Positions 27,432-37,400 of a DNA stretch of 64,000 bases are shown here, in pieces. A program made the translations under genes and the position numbers. Within the stretch, counting starts at the first letter, position 1; every line of letters begins with the position of its first letter. Source of the stretch: Alloacidobacterium dinghuense (GTDB taxonomy: Bacteria; Acidobacteriota; Terriglobia; Terriglobales; Acidobacteriaceae); contig NZ_CP060394.1 in the NCBI RefSeq assembly GCF_014274465.1, positions 496,001 to 560,000 of the forward strand, written 5' to 3'. The notes beneath the pieces were generated by a model. The model worked only from the letters and a program-made list of their open reading frames with translations. It was not told the DNA's origin and did not search any database.

Positions 27432-28541
27432 GTCGGATTTACTGCGATCACCATGGCAGTTGGTCCCGTTCTAGGCGGGTGGCTCGTTGAGCATGCTTCC
27501 TGGCGCTGGGTCTTTTTCATTAACTTTCCGCTTGCAGCGGCTGTGATCGCTATTTCGATGTGGCGAATCCCGGAAACCAACAGCACGGCCGCACGTCGAG
27601 TCGATTGGGCTGGAGCACTCCTGGCAACCGTTGGACTGGGCGGCGTTGTCTTTGGCTTTATCGAGTCAACCGACCTTGGATGGGGAAATCCTTTAGTCTT
27701 CGGCACTTTAATCGTCGCCTTTGGCTGTCTCATTGGATTCGCCGCGCTCGAAATCGGCACTGCTTTTCCAATGGTGCCGCTCGTTCTTTTTAAGAATCCG
27801 AGCTTTAGTGGCGCAAACCTGCTCACTTTGTTCCTGTACGCAGCCCTCGGAATTTTCTTCTTCTTGTTTCCGCTAAACCTGATCCAGATTCAGAAATACT
27901 CCTCAACTTCAGCCGGCGCAGCGATCCTGCCGCTCATTCTCCTAGTCTTTCTTCTTTCGCGTTGGTCTGGCGGACTTGTCGCTCGCTACGGCGCAAGAAG
28001 GCCATTGATCGTCGGCCCCCTCATTGTTGCGCTTGGCTTCGTCCTCTTTGCCATACCCGCCATCGCGCATAGCTACTGGTTGATGTTTTTTCCCCCGGTG
28101 GTCATTCTCGGATTCGGGATGGCGGTCACCGTGGCACCTCTCACCACTGTAGTGATGAATTCAGCGGACCAGGAGCACGTCGGCACAGCATCTGGAATCA
28201 ACAATGCAATCGCTCGTGTGGCCGGTATTCTTGCCATCGCAATCCTCGGGCTTGTGATCGTCTATGCCTTTCGCATACGGCTCAATCACGCGTTGGATCA
28301 CCTCGCTCTACCGCCAGCGATACTGCACGATCTTCGCGCTCATGAGTCCAGGCTCGCCGCCCTGGAGGCACCCGCCAATCTCGATCCGAATATAAGAGCC
28401 GCCATCAACAATTCGATTCGGCAAGCGTTCGTATTCGGATTCCGCCTGGTAATGTTGTTCTGCGCCGGCCTATCGTTAGGAAGTGCCGCAGTTGCCTGGC
28501 TTATGCTTCCGAGAGCTTTTATGACCCGGCGGGTTTACTGA
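27432..28541 (+). pseudogene. DHA2-type MFS drug exporter lacking its N-terminus
   Basis: About 365 residues. Homology begins in the middle of transmembrane helix 5 (VGPVLGGWLVEHASWRWVFFIN, quoted as VGPVLGGWLVEHASWRWVFF), the antiporter-motif C region of 14-helix DHA2 exporters (EmrB/QacA type). Helices 5-14 are intact and the frame is undisturbed to 28541. The missing first four helices lie across the junction with the recombinase fragment, so this is a deletion fusion. It may be translated from 27453 but should not transport. Confidence 0.75.
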
Positions 28542-28565
28542 CTCTGAGAAATCATGCAACCGTTC

Positions 28566-28893
28566 TCAATCGGAGGCGAGACTCAAACTATCTTCCAGGT
28601 TCGAGCAATTGCGGCGTTTCAGGGTCTCATAGATCGGTTCACTGTCCAGCAGCATCGTTATCAACATCGTCGTCAGCGAACCCGCAAGGAGCGGGAGCGT
28701 GATGTCGCCACGTCGTGTCATCTCTACCGCCAGTACAATGCCGGTGAGCGGCGCGCGCACGCAGGCGGTAAATAGTGTGGCCATGCCGACCACAGCACAA
28801 GCGAAAGGTGATCTGCAGTGCGGGCAGGAAGTGGTTCAGCACCTCGCCAAAAAGCGCGCCGAGAGTGGCTCCCACCACCAACATCGGTGCCTC
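28566..28893 (-). pseudogene. CLC chloride channel fragment with frameshift
   Basis: Two frames together give the C-terminal membrane part of a CLC protein: APMLVVGATLGALFGEV, then, after a shift near 28808, ACAVVGMATLFTACVRAPLTG and the end SEPIYETLKRR. Both 5' truncation and frameshift are visible. Remnant only. Confidence 0.7.
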
Positions 28894-29011
28894 GGCCTGG
28901 TATCGACGACCTTGTTAGGACCAGGATGCTACGGTTGAATTGAACGGGTGGCCAAGCGATCGCGGAATCCACCGGTGGTCACCCTCTCTCGCATAGGCTC
29001 TCATCCCATCC

Positions 29012-29181
29012 GGCCCAGGCCGAGCGCATCTTCGACGCATTTTTCACCACCAAGTAGGTTGGCACCGGCATGGATTGGTGATAGCTGTTCGATTATCGAG
29101 TCTCAAGGTGGCCGTTTGTGGTTCACTCCTAGTGCCGGGAGAGGGGTTACGGTCAAATTCACTCTGCCGGTTGAAGTATAG
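29012..29181 (+). pseudogene. Histidine-kinase ATP-binding domain remnant
   Basis: The top strand reads AERIFDAFFTTK in one frame, broken by a TAG and two further stops, then IIESQGGRLWFTPSAGRGVT and FTLPVEV in another. It corresponds to the last 55 residues of a sensor kinase like the three intact ones downstream, so it is probably a fourth, older copy. Confidence 0.7.
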
Positions 29182-29354
29182 AAATCGATTTCGGCAGTCC
29201 GAAACTGAAAATGGAAAAAGGGGACAAAATGGCTGATCGGAGCGGATATTCAATATCGATTCAGAAACCTTGGATCCCTGAATGGGCACTGCGATTAAAG
29301 CGAGGTTCGCTCCCCAAGAGCCTCCGTAATACGGAGAATTAGCTATACCTTCGC

Positions 29355-32300
29355 ATGATGTTTGGGCTCATTTTAATTGGCTCGTTTTGTTTCTTACCGT
29401 CGGGACACGGCTGGGCAGCTGACGAATCAGTCGCAAGAACCGTCGTTCAGGAGGCGAGTATTGATCGCCGACAGATTCGCATGCCCATGATCGACGGCAC
29501 GGATATTCGCTTCGCTCGCTTCTATACCGTTGAAGGCCCCTCCAAATCAAATACAGGGCCCTTCGCGCAAGATAACCAGGGATTTATTTGGTTCGGCACG
29601 CCCTACGGCCTTAACCGATTCGATGGCTACACCTTCAAGGTGTTCGTTCACGACCCCGCAAATCCCAAGAGTATTAGTAGTTCGTACGTCCATGCCTTGT
29701 TTACGGACCGCAGTGGGACGCTCTGGGTAGGATGCGATCAGTATTTGAACAGATTCGATAGCGAGAATGAAACCTTTACTCGCTATCCTGTTCCGCACGT
29801 GAATCACATTAGCCAGGACAGCCACGGCTTCCTGTGGCTCTCCGCACCAACCGGTTTGTACGCGCTGAGTCCCGCAAACGGCCGTATCCAACGGTATTCC
29901 CATGATCCTGCCAATCCGGCCAGCCTTGAAAGCAACGACATCAAATCCAGCGGTGAAGACAGAGAGGGCAGATTCTGGGTCGGCACAAGCGAAGGGCTTG
30001 ATTTGTTCGATCGAAGTTCCGGAAAGGTCACACTGCATATACCCGTTTACGAGGCTTCCCTATTTCTCTCGTTCTATGAGGATCGGTTTGGGGTGTTTTG
30101 GATCTACCACGTTTCTGGAAATCCATTGGTGTTTGATCGGAAGACAAACACTCTGACTCAGTTTTCCTTCGAACAAGAGCCTTCACAAGGCGCGAAATTG
30201 ACAGGTATTACCGGAATGCTGGAAGACCAGAATGGTGACCTGTGGCTGGCGACCAATGGTGCTGGTCTCCTCAAGTTTGACCGAGGGCATCGACGATTTA
30301 TTCGTTATCGCCATAGCCTCGGTGATCCCGAGAGCCTGGCTCAAGACAGTGTTCGCAGTATTTTTCAGGACCGCGAGGGGATCATCTGGGCGAGCCTGGG
30401 CGGTTTTGGACTGACACGCTTTACGACCAAAAGACTTCCATTCAAACGCTATCGTCACGACTTTGGCAATCCTGCCGATCGAGATGAACCATTCGTAGGT
30501 GCTATCCTCGAGGACTCTCAGGGAATCCTGTGGATCGGCACCCATGATGCGCTTCATCGTATCGACAGAAAGAAACAGCAATACAAGGATTTTCACCTTA
30601 CTGGCCCTGGGAAGGGCACCGATGCCATCACGATCTGTCAAGATCGCTCAGGCTACCTTTGGGTGGGCACCTATGGTCATGGACTATTTCAATTTGACCC
30701 CCGAACTAGCCGTTATAAAAATTTCAAACACGACCCTGCAAACCCTCAGACCCTGAGCAATGATATAGTTCCTCGCGTTTTTGTGGACCATACCGGAACG
30801 CTCTGGGCAGCTACGAGCGATGGGCTGGATCGTTTCGACTCCGCCGCGAACTCCTTCACAACTTATAGGGTTAGGCCGCAAGCCGAGCACACCTATTACC
30901 TGGACATTGCGGAAGATCGTGAAGGAAGACTCTGGCTGGGAACGGAATCTTCTGGGCTCTTGCGGTTCGATCCAGCCACCGGCGAATTCATGGTCTTTCA
31001 ACGTGACATCGACCGTCCCGGAACATTGAGTAGTAACCGAGTAAATTCGGTGCACTTTGATCATTCGGGCACTATGTGGGTCGGCACTCAGGAAGGACTG
31101 GATCGATTCGACCGCGGTACAGGTAGATTTAGCACCCTTTCACAGCGCGACGGCTTGCCCGGCAATGATGTGGCCTGTGTTCTCGAAGATGATCTCGGTG
31201 ACCTTTGGATGAGCACCGATAACGGAGTGGCGCAGTTCAGTCAGCGAACGCGTTCGGTGCAGAACTATTCCACCGCGGACGGGCTTCCTGGCCCGGATCT
31301 AACCGGATGGGGAACATGCTTAAAAAGTAAAACGGGTGAAATGTTCTTTGGCGGATTCAGCGGAGCGACCGCATTCTACCCGAAGGACGTGAGAGATCGC
31401 CAATATATCCCTCCTATCTCTCTGACGGACTTCAGGCTCTTCGGCGGTGAAGTAGAGCCTGGCACCAAGTCGCCACTTCACAAATCGATCAACCATACTA
31501 ACGCAATAACACTTTCACATGAGCAGAACATATTTTCGGTTGGCTTCTCGGCTTTGAGCTACCTGAACCCAACAACGAATCGGTATCGTTACATGCTGGA
31601 GGGTCTTGATCGAAGTTGGAATGAAGTTGGAAGCGATCGGCGGTTCGCAACTTATACGACGTTGCCAGCAGGGAAATACACATTTCGCGTTGAGGGTGCT
31701 ACGAGCCGAGGCCTCTGGGATGAGCCGGGAGCAATTCTCCATATCGAGATTCTGCCAGCGTGGTGGAACACTGAGTGGTTTCGAATTGTGTGCCTTGCCG
31801 CCCTGCTTCTGCTCGTAACCGCGATTTATATCCACCGAAGACATTTGAGGGAAGAGGAAAACGAACGAATCGAGAGGCTACGTCAAGCGCAGACGGACCT
31901 TGCCCGCGCCAGCAGAGTTATCACTATGGGCGAATTAGCCGCGTCTCTGGCGCACGAAATCAAACAGCCGATTGGAGCGGCCGTCACAAATGCGGAAACG
32001 TGCGTACGATTAATCGATCGCGATCAGCCCGATCTGCCGGAGGCGCGCGAAGCTGCCCTGGAGATGGCCAGAGACGCTCGGCGTGCAGCCGACATCATCG
32101 AGCATGTTCGTTCCGTGTACCGAAAGGACTCTTCATACGAGGAGATAGTTGACGTAAACGAAGTCATCCGAGAGATGGCCGTGATGCTCCAGAAAGAGGC
32201 GAATCGGCATTCGGTTACGATCCGTGCCGATCTCACCGAAGGGCTCCCTAATGTGATGGCCGATCGTGTGCAGCTACAGCAGGCATTGATGAATCTCATG

Positions 32301-32600
32301 GGCAATGGGATTGAGGCGATGGGGGACACAACCGGTGAGCTCAGCATCAAGTCACAGTTGGGAGAAGACGGTCAAGTGCTGATCTCGGTCAGCGATACCG
32401 GTGTGGGGCTGCCCACTGGAAAAGCTGACCAGATCTTTAACGCGTTCTTTACCACCAAGCCACAAGGCACCGGTATGGGACTGGCGATTACTCGTTCCAT
32501 TGTCGAGTCGCATGGCGGCCGTATCTGGGCCACCGCGAACTTCGGACCCGGGGCAACGTTTCATTTCACGCTGCCCATCAGAGAGGCAGTCTGCAGATGA
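29355..32600 (+). CDS. Sensor histidine kinase 1 (Reg_prop propeller, Y_Y_Y, kinase)
   Basis: 1081 residues. A signal peptide or anchor (MFGLILIGSFCFLPSGHGWA) is followed by a two-component beta-propeller of Reg_prop repeats (about 55-690; recurring D..G.LW.GT..GL.RFD), a Y_Y_Y domain (about 700-785, ending PAWWNTEW), one transmembrane helix (about 793-813), a dimerisation helix with His867 in AHEIKQP and an HATPase domain (NLMGNGIEAM, DTGVGLP, GTGMGLA). The propeller is predicted to be periplasmic. The kinase core is nearly identical in protein and DNA to those at 34442 and 45768. The response-regulator gene that overlaps its stop is decayed. Confidence 0.93.
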   Translation: MMFGLILIGSFCFLPSGHGWAADESVARTVVQEASIDRRQIRMPMIDGTDIRFARFYTVEGPSKSNTGPFAQDNQGFIWFGTPYGLNRFDGYTFKVFVHDPANPKSISSSYVHALFTDRSGTLWVGCDQYLNRFDSENETFTRYPVPHVNHISQDSHGFLWLSAPTGLYALSPANGRIQRYSHDPANPASLESNDIKSSGEDREGRFWVGTSEGLDLFDRSSGKVTLHIPVYEASLFLSFYEDRFGVFWIYHVSGNPLVFDRKTNTLTQFSFEQEPSQGAKLTGITGMLEDQNGDLWLATNGAGLLKFDRGHRRFIRYRHSLGDPESLAQDSVRSIFQDREGIIWASLGGFGLTRFTTKRLPFKRYRHDFGNPADRDEPFVGAILEDSQGILWIGTHDALHRIDRKKQQYKDFHLTGPGKGTDAITICQDRSGYLWVGTYGHGLFQFDPRTSRYKNFKHDPANPQTLSNDIVPRVFVDHTGTLWAATSDGLDRFDSAANSFTTYRVRPQAEHTYYLDIAEDREGRLWLGTESSGLLRFDPATGEFMVFQRDIDRPGTLSSNRVNSVHFDHSGTMWVGTQEGLDRFDRGTGRFSTLSQRDGLPGNDVACVLEDDLGDLWMSTDNGVAQFSQRTRSVQNYSTADGLPGPDLTGWGTCLKSKTGEMFFGGFSGATAFYPKDVRDRQYIPPISLTDFRLFGGEVEPGTKSPLHKSINHTNAITLSHEQNIFSVGFSALSYLNPTTNRYRYMLEGLDRSWNEVGSDRRFATYTTLPAGKYTFRVEGATSRGLWDEPGAILHIEILPAWWNTEWFRIVCLAALLLLVTAIYIHRRHLREEENERIERLRQAQTDLARASRVITMGELAASLAHEIKQPIGAAVTNAETCVRLIDRDQPDLPEAREAALEMARDARRAADIIEHVRSVYRKDSSYEEIVDVNEVIREMAVMLQKEANRHSVTIRADLTEGLPNVMADRVQLQQALMNLMGNGIEAMGDTTGELSIKSQLGEDGQVLISVSDTGVGLPTGKADQIFNAFFTTKPQGTGMGLAITRSIVESHGGRIWATANFGPGATFHFTLPIREAVCR

Positions 32601-32710
32601 CGTCTGCCGATTCACCTATTGCGATGATCGTCGACGCCCATATCCATGTGTGTGTGTCGCAATCCAGCGTTTATTAAAGGTAGTAGTTTTGCATTTCGAG
32701 CCGGACGGAG
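32597..32710 (+). pseudogene. Decayed response-regulator gene after kinase 1
   Basis: It starts in an ATGA overlap with the kinase stop, exactly as the intact regulator at 49145. The DNA remains alignable (the GCAG/CCAGCGTTTATTAA block and TTTGCATT...CGAG), but the acidic residues are lost and the frame ends after about 26 codons. Confidence 0.75.
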
Positions 32711-32880
32711 TTAGGGGGTCAGATCAGGAGTGTACTCCCTGCTTAAGATGTGGACCGCAGTACCGGTCGTTCCGACACACGTGCCATCCACGAGCTTGGT
32801 TAACAATCTTCAAACCTAATTCCTTTCGTTCATCGCCAAGCCCGGCGGATAGTGCTCGATTTCGCACATGTCTTGCGACG

Positions 32881-33036
32881 CACGATATGTCGTGAGATAG
32901 ACGGCGTCACGATGGGGCGGATAACGAAATATCGTGAGCTGCCTTGAGCGATTCTGACATCCCTCGAGTAAAGCCTATTTGTTCTAAACAGATTAACGAT
33001 AGGCAGCCAATCAGATTCTTTGGCAAGGCGTGTGCA
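32881..33036 (+). promoter_or_regulatory. Sigma-54 cassette 1: twin palindromes and GG-N10-GC promoter
   Basis: Two copies of an ACGA-N4-TCGT palindrome (32882-32893 and 32924-32935, 42 bp apart, each followed by GAG), then, about 85 bp on, TTTGGCAAGGCGTGTGCA with GG at 33022-33023 and GC at 33034-33035, the invariant spacing of -24/-12 promoters. The same layout recurs at 40951 and 51853. Its direction points to the small decayed frame at 33266 and the rhodanese gene at 33403. Confidence 0.75.
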
Positions 33037-33265
33037 CTCTTCAAAGTCAGTTGCTGAGACATCAACATGCTCAATGCGGTGCAACAACAAAATCTGAGCA
33101 ACGAGAGTACCCGGTGGACAAAGCACCTCTGATCGGATTCACAGGCGTCATCGTAACCGCGATGAGCACGCAGTTGAATGCGCAGCACTGTCAAGGAAAA
33201 ATCATAATATTGAAAGGCTCGAGGAGCCATGGATCGGCGTGACAGAGACCAAGGAGGAATTCAAA

Positions 33266-33398
33266 TGAAAAGCGATCCCGATGATGAACCCGGTATTTAT
33301 CTCTTCTACGCGCTCATCATGTTCGTGGCCTTATTGCTGTAGGTGTGATTGCGGCCGGAATTATGGTCCACGTCACGCTCTATGGGGACAGGAGATGA
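33266..33398 (+). pseudogene. Probably decayed small membrane-protein gene
   Basis: An ATG with a perfect AAGGAGG site starts MKSDPDDEPGIY; the hydrophobic continuation (LFYALIMFVAL, then VGVIAAGIMVHVTLYGDRR) lies in the two other frames. It looks like a single-helix protein of about 45 residues broken by two frameshifts. The same frame as given reads into a Cys-rich tail that is not credible. Confidence 0.35.
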
Positions 33399-33402
33399 TA
33401 AA

Positions 33403-34146
33403 GTGAACCGCCGTACCATCCGCTTTCTCTTTCTGTTGATCGCCGCATTGTGTCCGGCAGTTACCAGAAGTGCTCAGTCTTTCGGACATAGCCTGCAGCC
33501 GACAGCTCTTTACGGCAGAGCTGCGGATGGAAATGGCGCAGCACGGAAGGTAGCCTTCGTTCTGAGCGGCTCTGGTGAACGGTGGCCACTTAGCGTCCAC
33601 GACGACGGGGTGATTGGCATCGGCTCTTGGCTTTTGCCAGGACGCATTCTCGAGAATCAATTGCAAATGCCCACCCGACTTGAACATTTCGCCGTCGGCG
33701 CACTTGTCGCCGCCGGTCTGACGCTCCTTGGGTTCGTCTATTGGAAGCGGCGAGCCCTACGCCGCCGGATCTGGTCATCGCGGATTTCGCCCCAGGAACT
33801 TCACGACATGATGAGTAACGGACACAATCCCCTGATCATTGACCTGCGAACTCCGCTTGATATGCTCGCCGATCCTCGGATGATTCCGGGAGCCATTCGC
33901 CTCACCCAGGAAGAAATATCCACGGCAGCTTCCACCTTGCCGCACGATTGCGATCTTGTCCTCTACTGCACCTGCCCCAACCAGGAATCGAGCATTGATG
34001 TTGCTCTCAAGCTCCGGAACACGGGTCTTACGCGCATACGCCTTCTGTCGGGGGGCTTCCAGGCCTGGAAACAGCTCGGCTTCAAACTCCAGGATGCAAG
34101 CGACAAGATTCACTGGCGTCTCTCGTCGGCTTTCAAACACTTTTGA
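33403..34146 (+). CDS. Membrane-anchored rhodanese-domain protein
   Basis: 247 residues from a GTG preceded by GGAGATGATAAA; a longer in-frame TTG start (33349) is less likely. An N-terminal hydrophobic segment (FLFLLIAALCPAV) is probably a signal or anchor; a second helix (AVGALVAAGLTLLGFVYW) precedes a cytoplasmic rhodanese domain (about 135-235). The domain has LIIDLRTPLDM, the catalytic Cys in YCTCPNQESS and the end LSGGFQAWKQLGF. Rhodaneses carry persulfide sulfur, which fits redox or sulfide handling. Probable target of sigma-54 cassette 1. Confidence 0.82.
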   Translation: MNRRTIRFLFLLIAALCPAVTRSAQSFGHSLQPTALYGRAADGNGAARKVAFVLSGSGERWPLSVHDDGVIGIGSWLLPGRILENQLQMPTRLEHFAVGALVAAGLTLLGFVYWKRRALRRRIWSSRISPQELHDMMSNGHNPLIIDLRTPLDMLADPRMIPGAIRLTQEEISTAASTLPHDCDLVLYCTCPNQESSIDVALKLRNTGLTRIRLLSGGFQAWKQLGFKLQDASDKIHWRLSSAFKHF

Positions 34147-34441
34147 GCGATCTTGCGGCGATGCTTTAGAGCTCAATCACTAAATTCACTGTGACATTTG
34201 GCATGAGCTTTGCACCGTCATGAGTCAAGGGCACGGGGATTTCAAATGGAGATTGCAACTATGACTCACACTCAATCTTTCTCGCTTCTGCCGCGAAATG
34301 GTCATTCTGCGTATATGTAGTCAGTTGTTGATTGCTGTCGGAATGTGGTTTTAGAATCGCCTCAAAAGGCATCGTCGTCCCTCGTGCTCGGTGTGGACCA
34401 ATCAAAGCCAATAAGCGCGGTGATGCCCGTGAGGGATCGTC

Positions 34442-37400
34442 ATGCAACTTTCGGGGTATTCCCTCGAGCGTCTTCGTGATGACGGAGAATTCATTCTGTA
34501 CCGAGCCCATGCGGGGCAACCAGAGCTTCCTCCTGTTCTGTTGCTGGCTCCGGCTTCAACTCGGCCCAGCTCGGAGACACTCAAGAAGATTGATCACGAA
34601 TACTCTTTAAGGAGCGAACTGGACTCAGCTTGGGCAGTGCGTCCCTTAGCCCTTTCGGAGCGAGACGGGCAGACAAAGCTCGTATTTGAAGATCCTGGCG
34701 GCGAAACCCTCGATGGAATCCTTTCGGGGCCGATGGAGATGAGGCAGTTCTTAGGCTTCGCGGTCGGTCTCGCAACAGCTCTTGGCGGTTTGCACGAACG
34801 GAAATTGATCCACAAGGATATAAAGCCCACCAATATTCTGGTTAACTCTACGACCGGTCAGGTCTGGCTCACGGGCCTTGGGATCGCTTCCCGCCTTCGG
34901 CGCGAGCACCAGGCCCCCGAACCTCCCGAGTTCATCGCCGGAACACTGCCTTACATGGCTCCGGAACAAACCGGGCGGATGAATCGCTCGATCGACTCGC
35001 GAAGCGACCTCTATGCCCTCGGAGTCACGCTTTACGAGATGCTGACCGGAAAGCTGCCCTTCACAGCTTCCGATCCGATTGAATGGGTACACTGCCACAT
35101 CGCAAGGTATCCGGTGCCACCTCATGAACGAGCAGAGGGTGTGCCGGCCTGTGTCTCTGCGATCATCATGAAACTGCTGGCCAAAACTCCCGAGGAACGC
35201 TACCAGACTGCGTCCGGGGTGGAGAGTGATCTTCGGCGCTGCCTCGCCGATTGGGAAGCGCACGGCGATATCACGGATTTCACACCCGGCCAGCTCGACG
35301 TCCCAGATCGTCCACTAATCCCTGAGAAATTGTACGGGCGAGCACGCGAGATTGAGACCCTGCTTACTGCGTTTGATCGTGTAGTAGCCGGCGGCAGACC
35401 GGAGTTGGTACTGGTTTCCGGCTATTCCGGAATCGGCAAATCCGCCGTCGTCAATGAGCTTCACAAACCGCTGGTTCCTCCTCGTGGCCTTTTTGCATCG
35501 GGCAAATTCGACCAGTATAAGCGGGATATCCCCTATGCCACGCTCGCGCAGGCCTTTCAGAGTCTTATCCGCCCACTACTTAACAGGAGCGAAGATGAGT
35601 TAGGCAGGTGGCGCAACGTCCTTCGTGAGGCGCTCGATCCGAACGCGCAGTTGATCGTCGGGCTGGTCCCGGAACTAAAGGCCATCATTGGAGAACAGCC
35701 AGTGGTGCCCGAACTTCCGCAGCAGGACGCCCAGCGCCGGTTCCATCTCGTAATCCGGAGATTTATCAAGGTATTCGCGCGGCCGGAACATCCGTTAGCC
35801 CTGTTTCTCGACGATTTGCAATGGCTCGACACTGCGACGTTGGACCTGATGGAGGACCTGCTGGTGCAGCCGGATGTGAAACACTTGCTTTTGATCGGCG
35901 CTTATCGGGACAACGAGGTGGACGCCACACATCCGTTGATGCGCAAGTTACAATGCATCCGCCGGGCGGGAGCGTTACTAGATGACATCGTCCTGGCGCC
36001 TCTAGCTCGTGAAGACCTGAAGCAGTTGATTGCGGATTCTCTCCATTGTGAACCGTGGCATGTTGGCCCGCTCGTGGAGCTGGTTCATGACAAGACAACA
36101 GGCAATCCATTTTTTGCCATCCAGTTCATTTCTGCGCTCTTTGAAGAGGGCTTGCTGACTTTTGATCCTCGCGAACGACGATGGTCTTGGGATCTGAATT
36201 GGATTCACGCCAAGGGGTACACCGATAATGTGGTGGACCTCATGGCCCGAAAGTTAACCCGCCTGGTTCCCGAGACCCAGAACGCATTGAAGCAGCTCGC
36301 CTGCTTGGGTAACAGTGCGGAATTCACGATGCTACGCGTAGTCTACCGAGACTCCATGGAGCAAATGCATGCTCAACTTCTGGAAGCGGTCAGAGCGGGC
36401 TTTATCATGCGCTCGAAAGTCTCCTATCGCTTCCTTCACGATCGCGTTCAAGAGGCAGCGTATTCTCTGATCCCGCAAGAATTGCGCGCAGAGGCGCATC
36501 TTCGAATCGGCACGTTGATGGCATCACACACGCCTCCAGAAGAGCTTGAAGAACGAATCTTCGAAATCGTCAACCAACTCAACCGCGGCTCTCACCTGAT
36601 CACGTCGCGTGCGGAGCGTGAACGCATTGCAGAATTGAACCTCATTGCGGGTAGGCGCGCAAAAATCTCAACCGCGTACGACTCCGCGCTTAAGTACCTT
36701 CACACCGCAAGAGGGTTGTTGACAGACGAAACATGGGACGTTAACTACGATCTTGTCTTCTCGATCGAATATCTCCTGGCCGAGTGCGAATTATTGACCA
36801 CGGATATGGCTGCTGCGGAAAGTAGGCTGTCCATGTTGGCCGAGGAGGCAAAAAACGCCCATGATATCGCCCTCGTCACGCGATTGCGCCTGACGCTCTA
36901 TACAACCATGGACCGCAGCTATCGCGCCGCGGAGGTCTTTCTTGAATACTGGAGAGTTCGCGGCACGGATTGGTCCGCGCACCCTACTGAGGAGGAAGTA
37001 CAACGAGAGTACGACCAGATCTGGTTCTTGCTGGGAAACCGTCAGATCGAGGATCTCGTTGAGTTGCCTTTGATAACCGATCAAGAAGTGCTCGATGTTC
37101 TCGATGTTTTCACTGAAATCGTGACACCTGCGTTGTTCATTGACGCCAAATTTCTTGCTCTCGTGATTTGTCGGATGGTCACCCTTAGTCTGGAGCATGG
37201 CAACTGCGATGGATCGTGTTACGCCTACGTATGGTTGGGTATGCTCGCTGGACCTCACTTCGGAAACTATCAGGCCGGATTCCGGTTTGGGAAGCTTGGC
37301 TACGATTTGGTAGAGAAGCGTGGTTTGGTTCGCTATCAAGCCCGCACCTATATGTCTTTTGGAACTCTTATTATTCCCTGGACGAGACACGTCAAGACCG

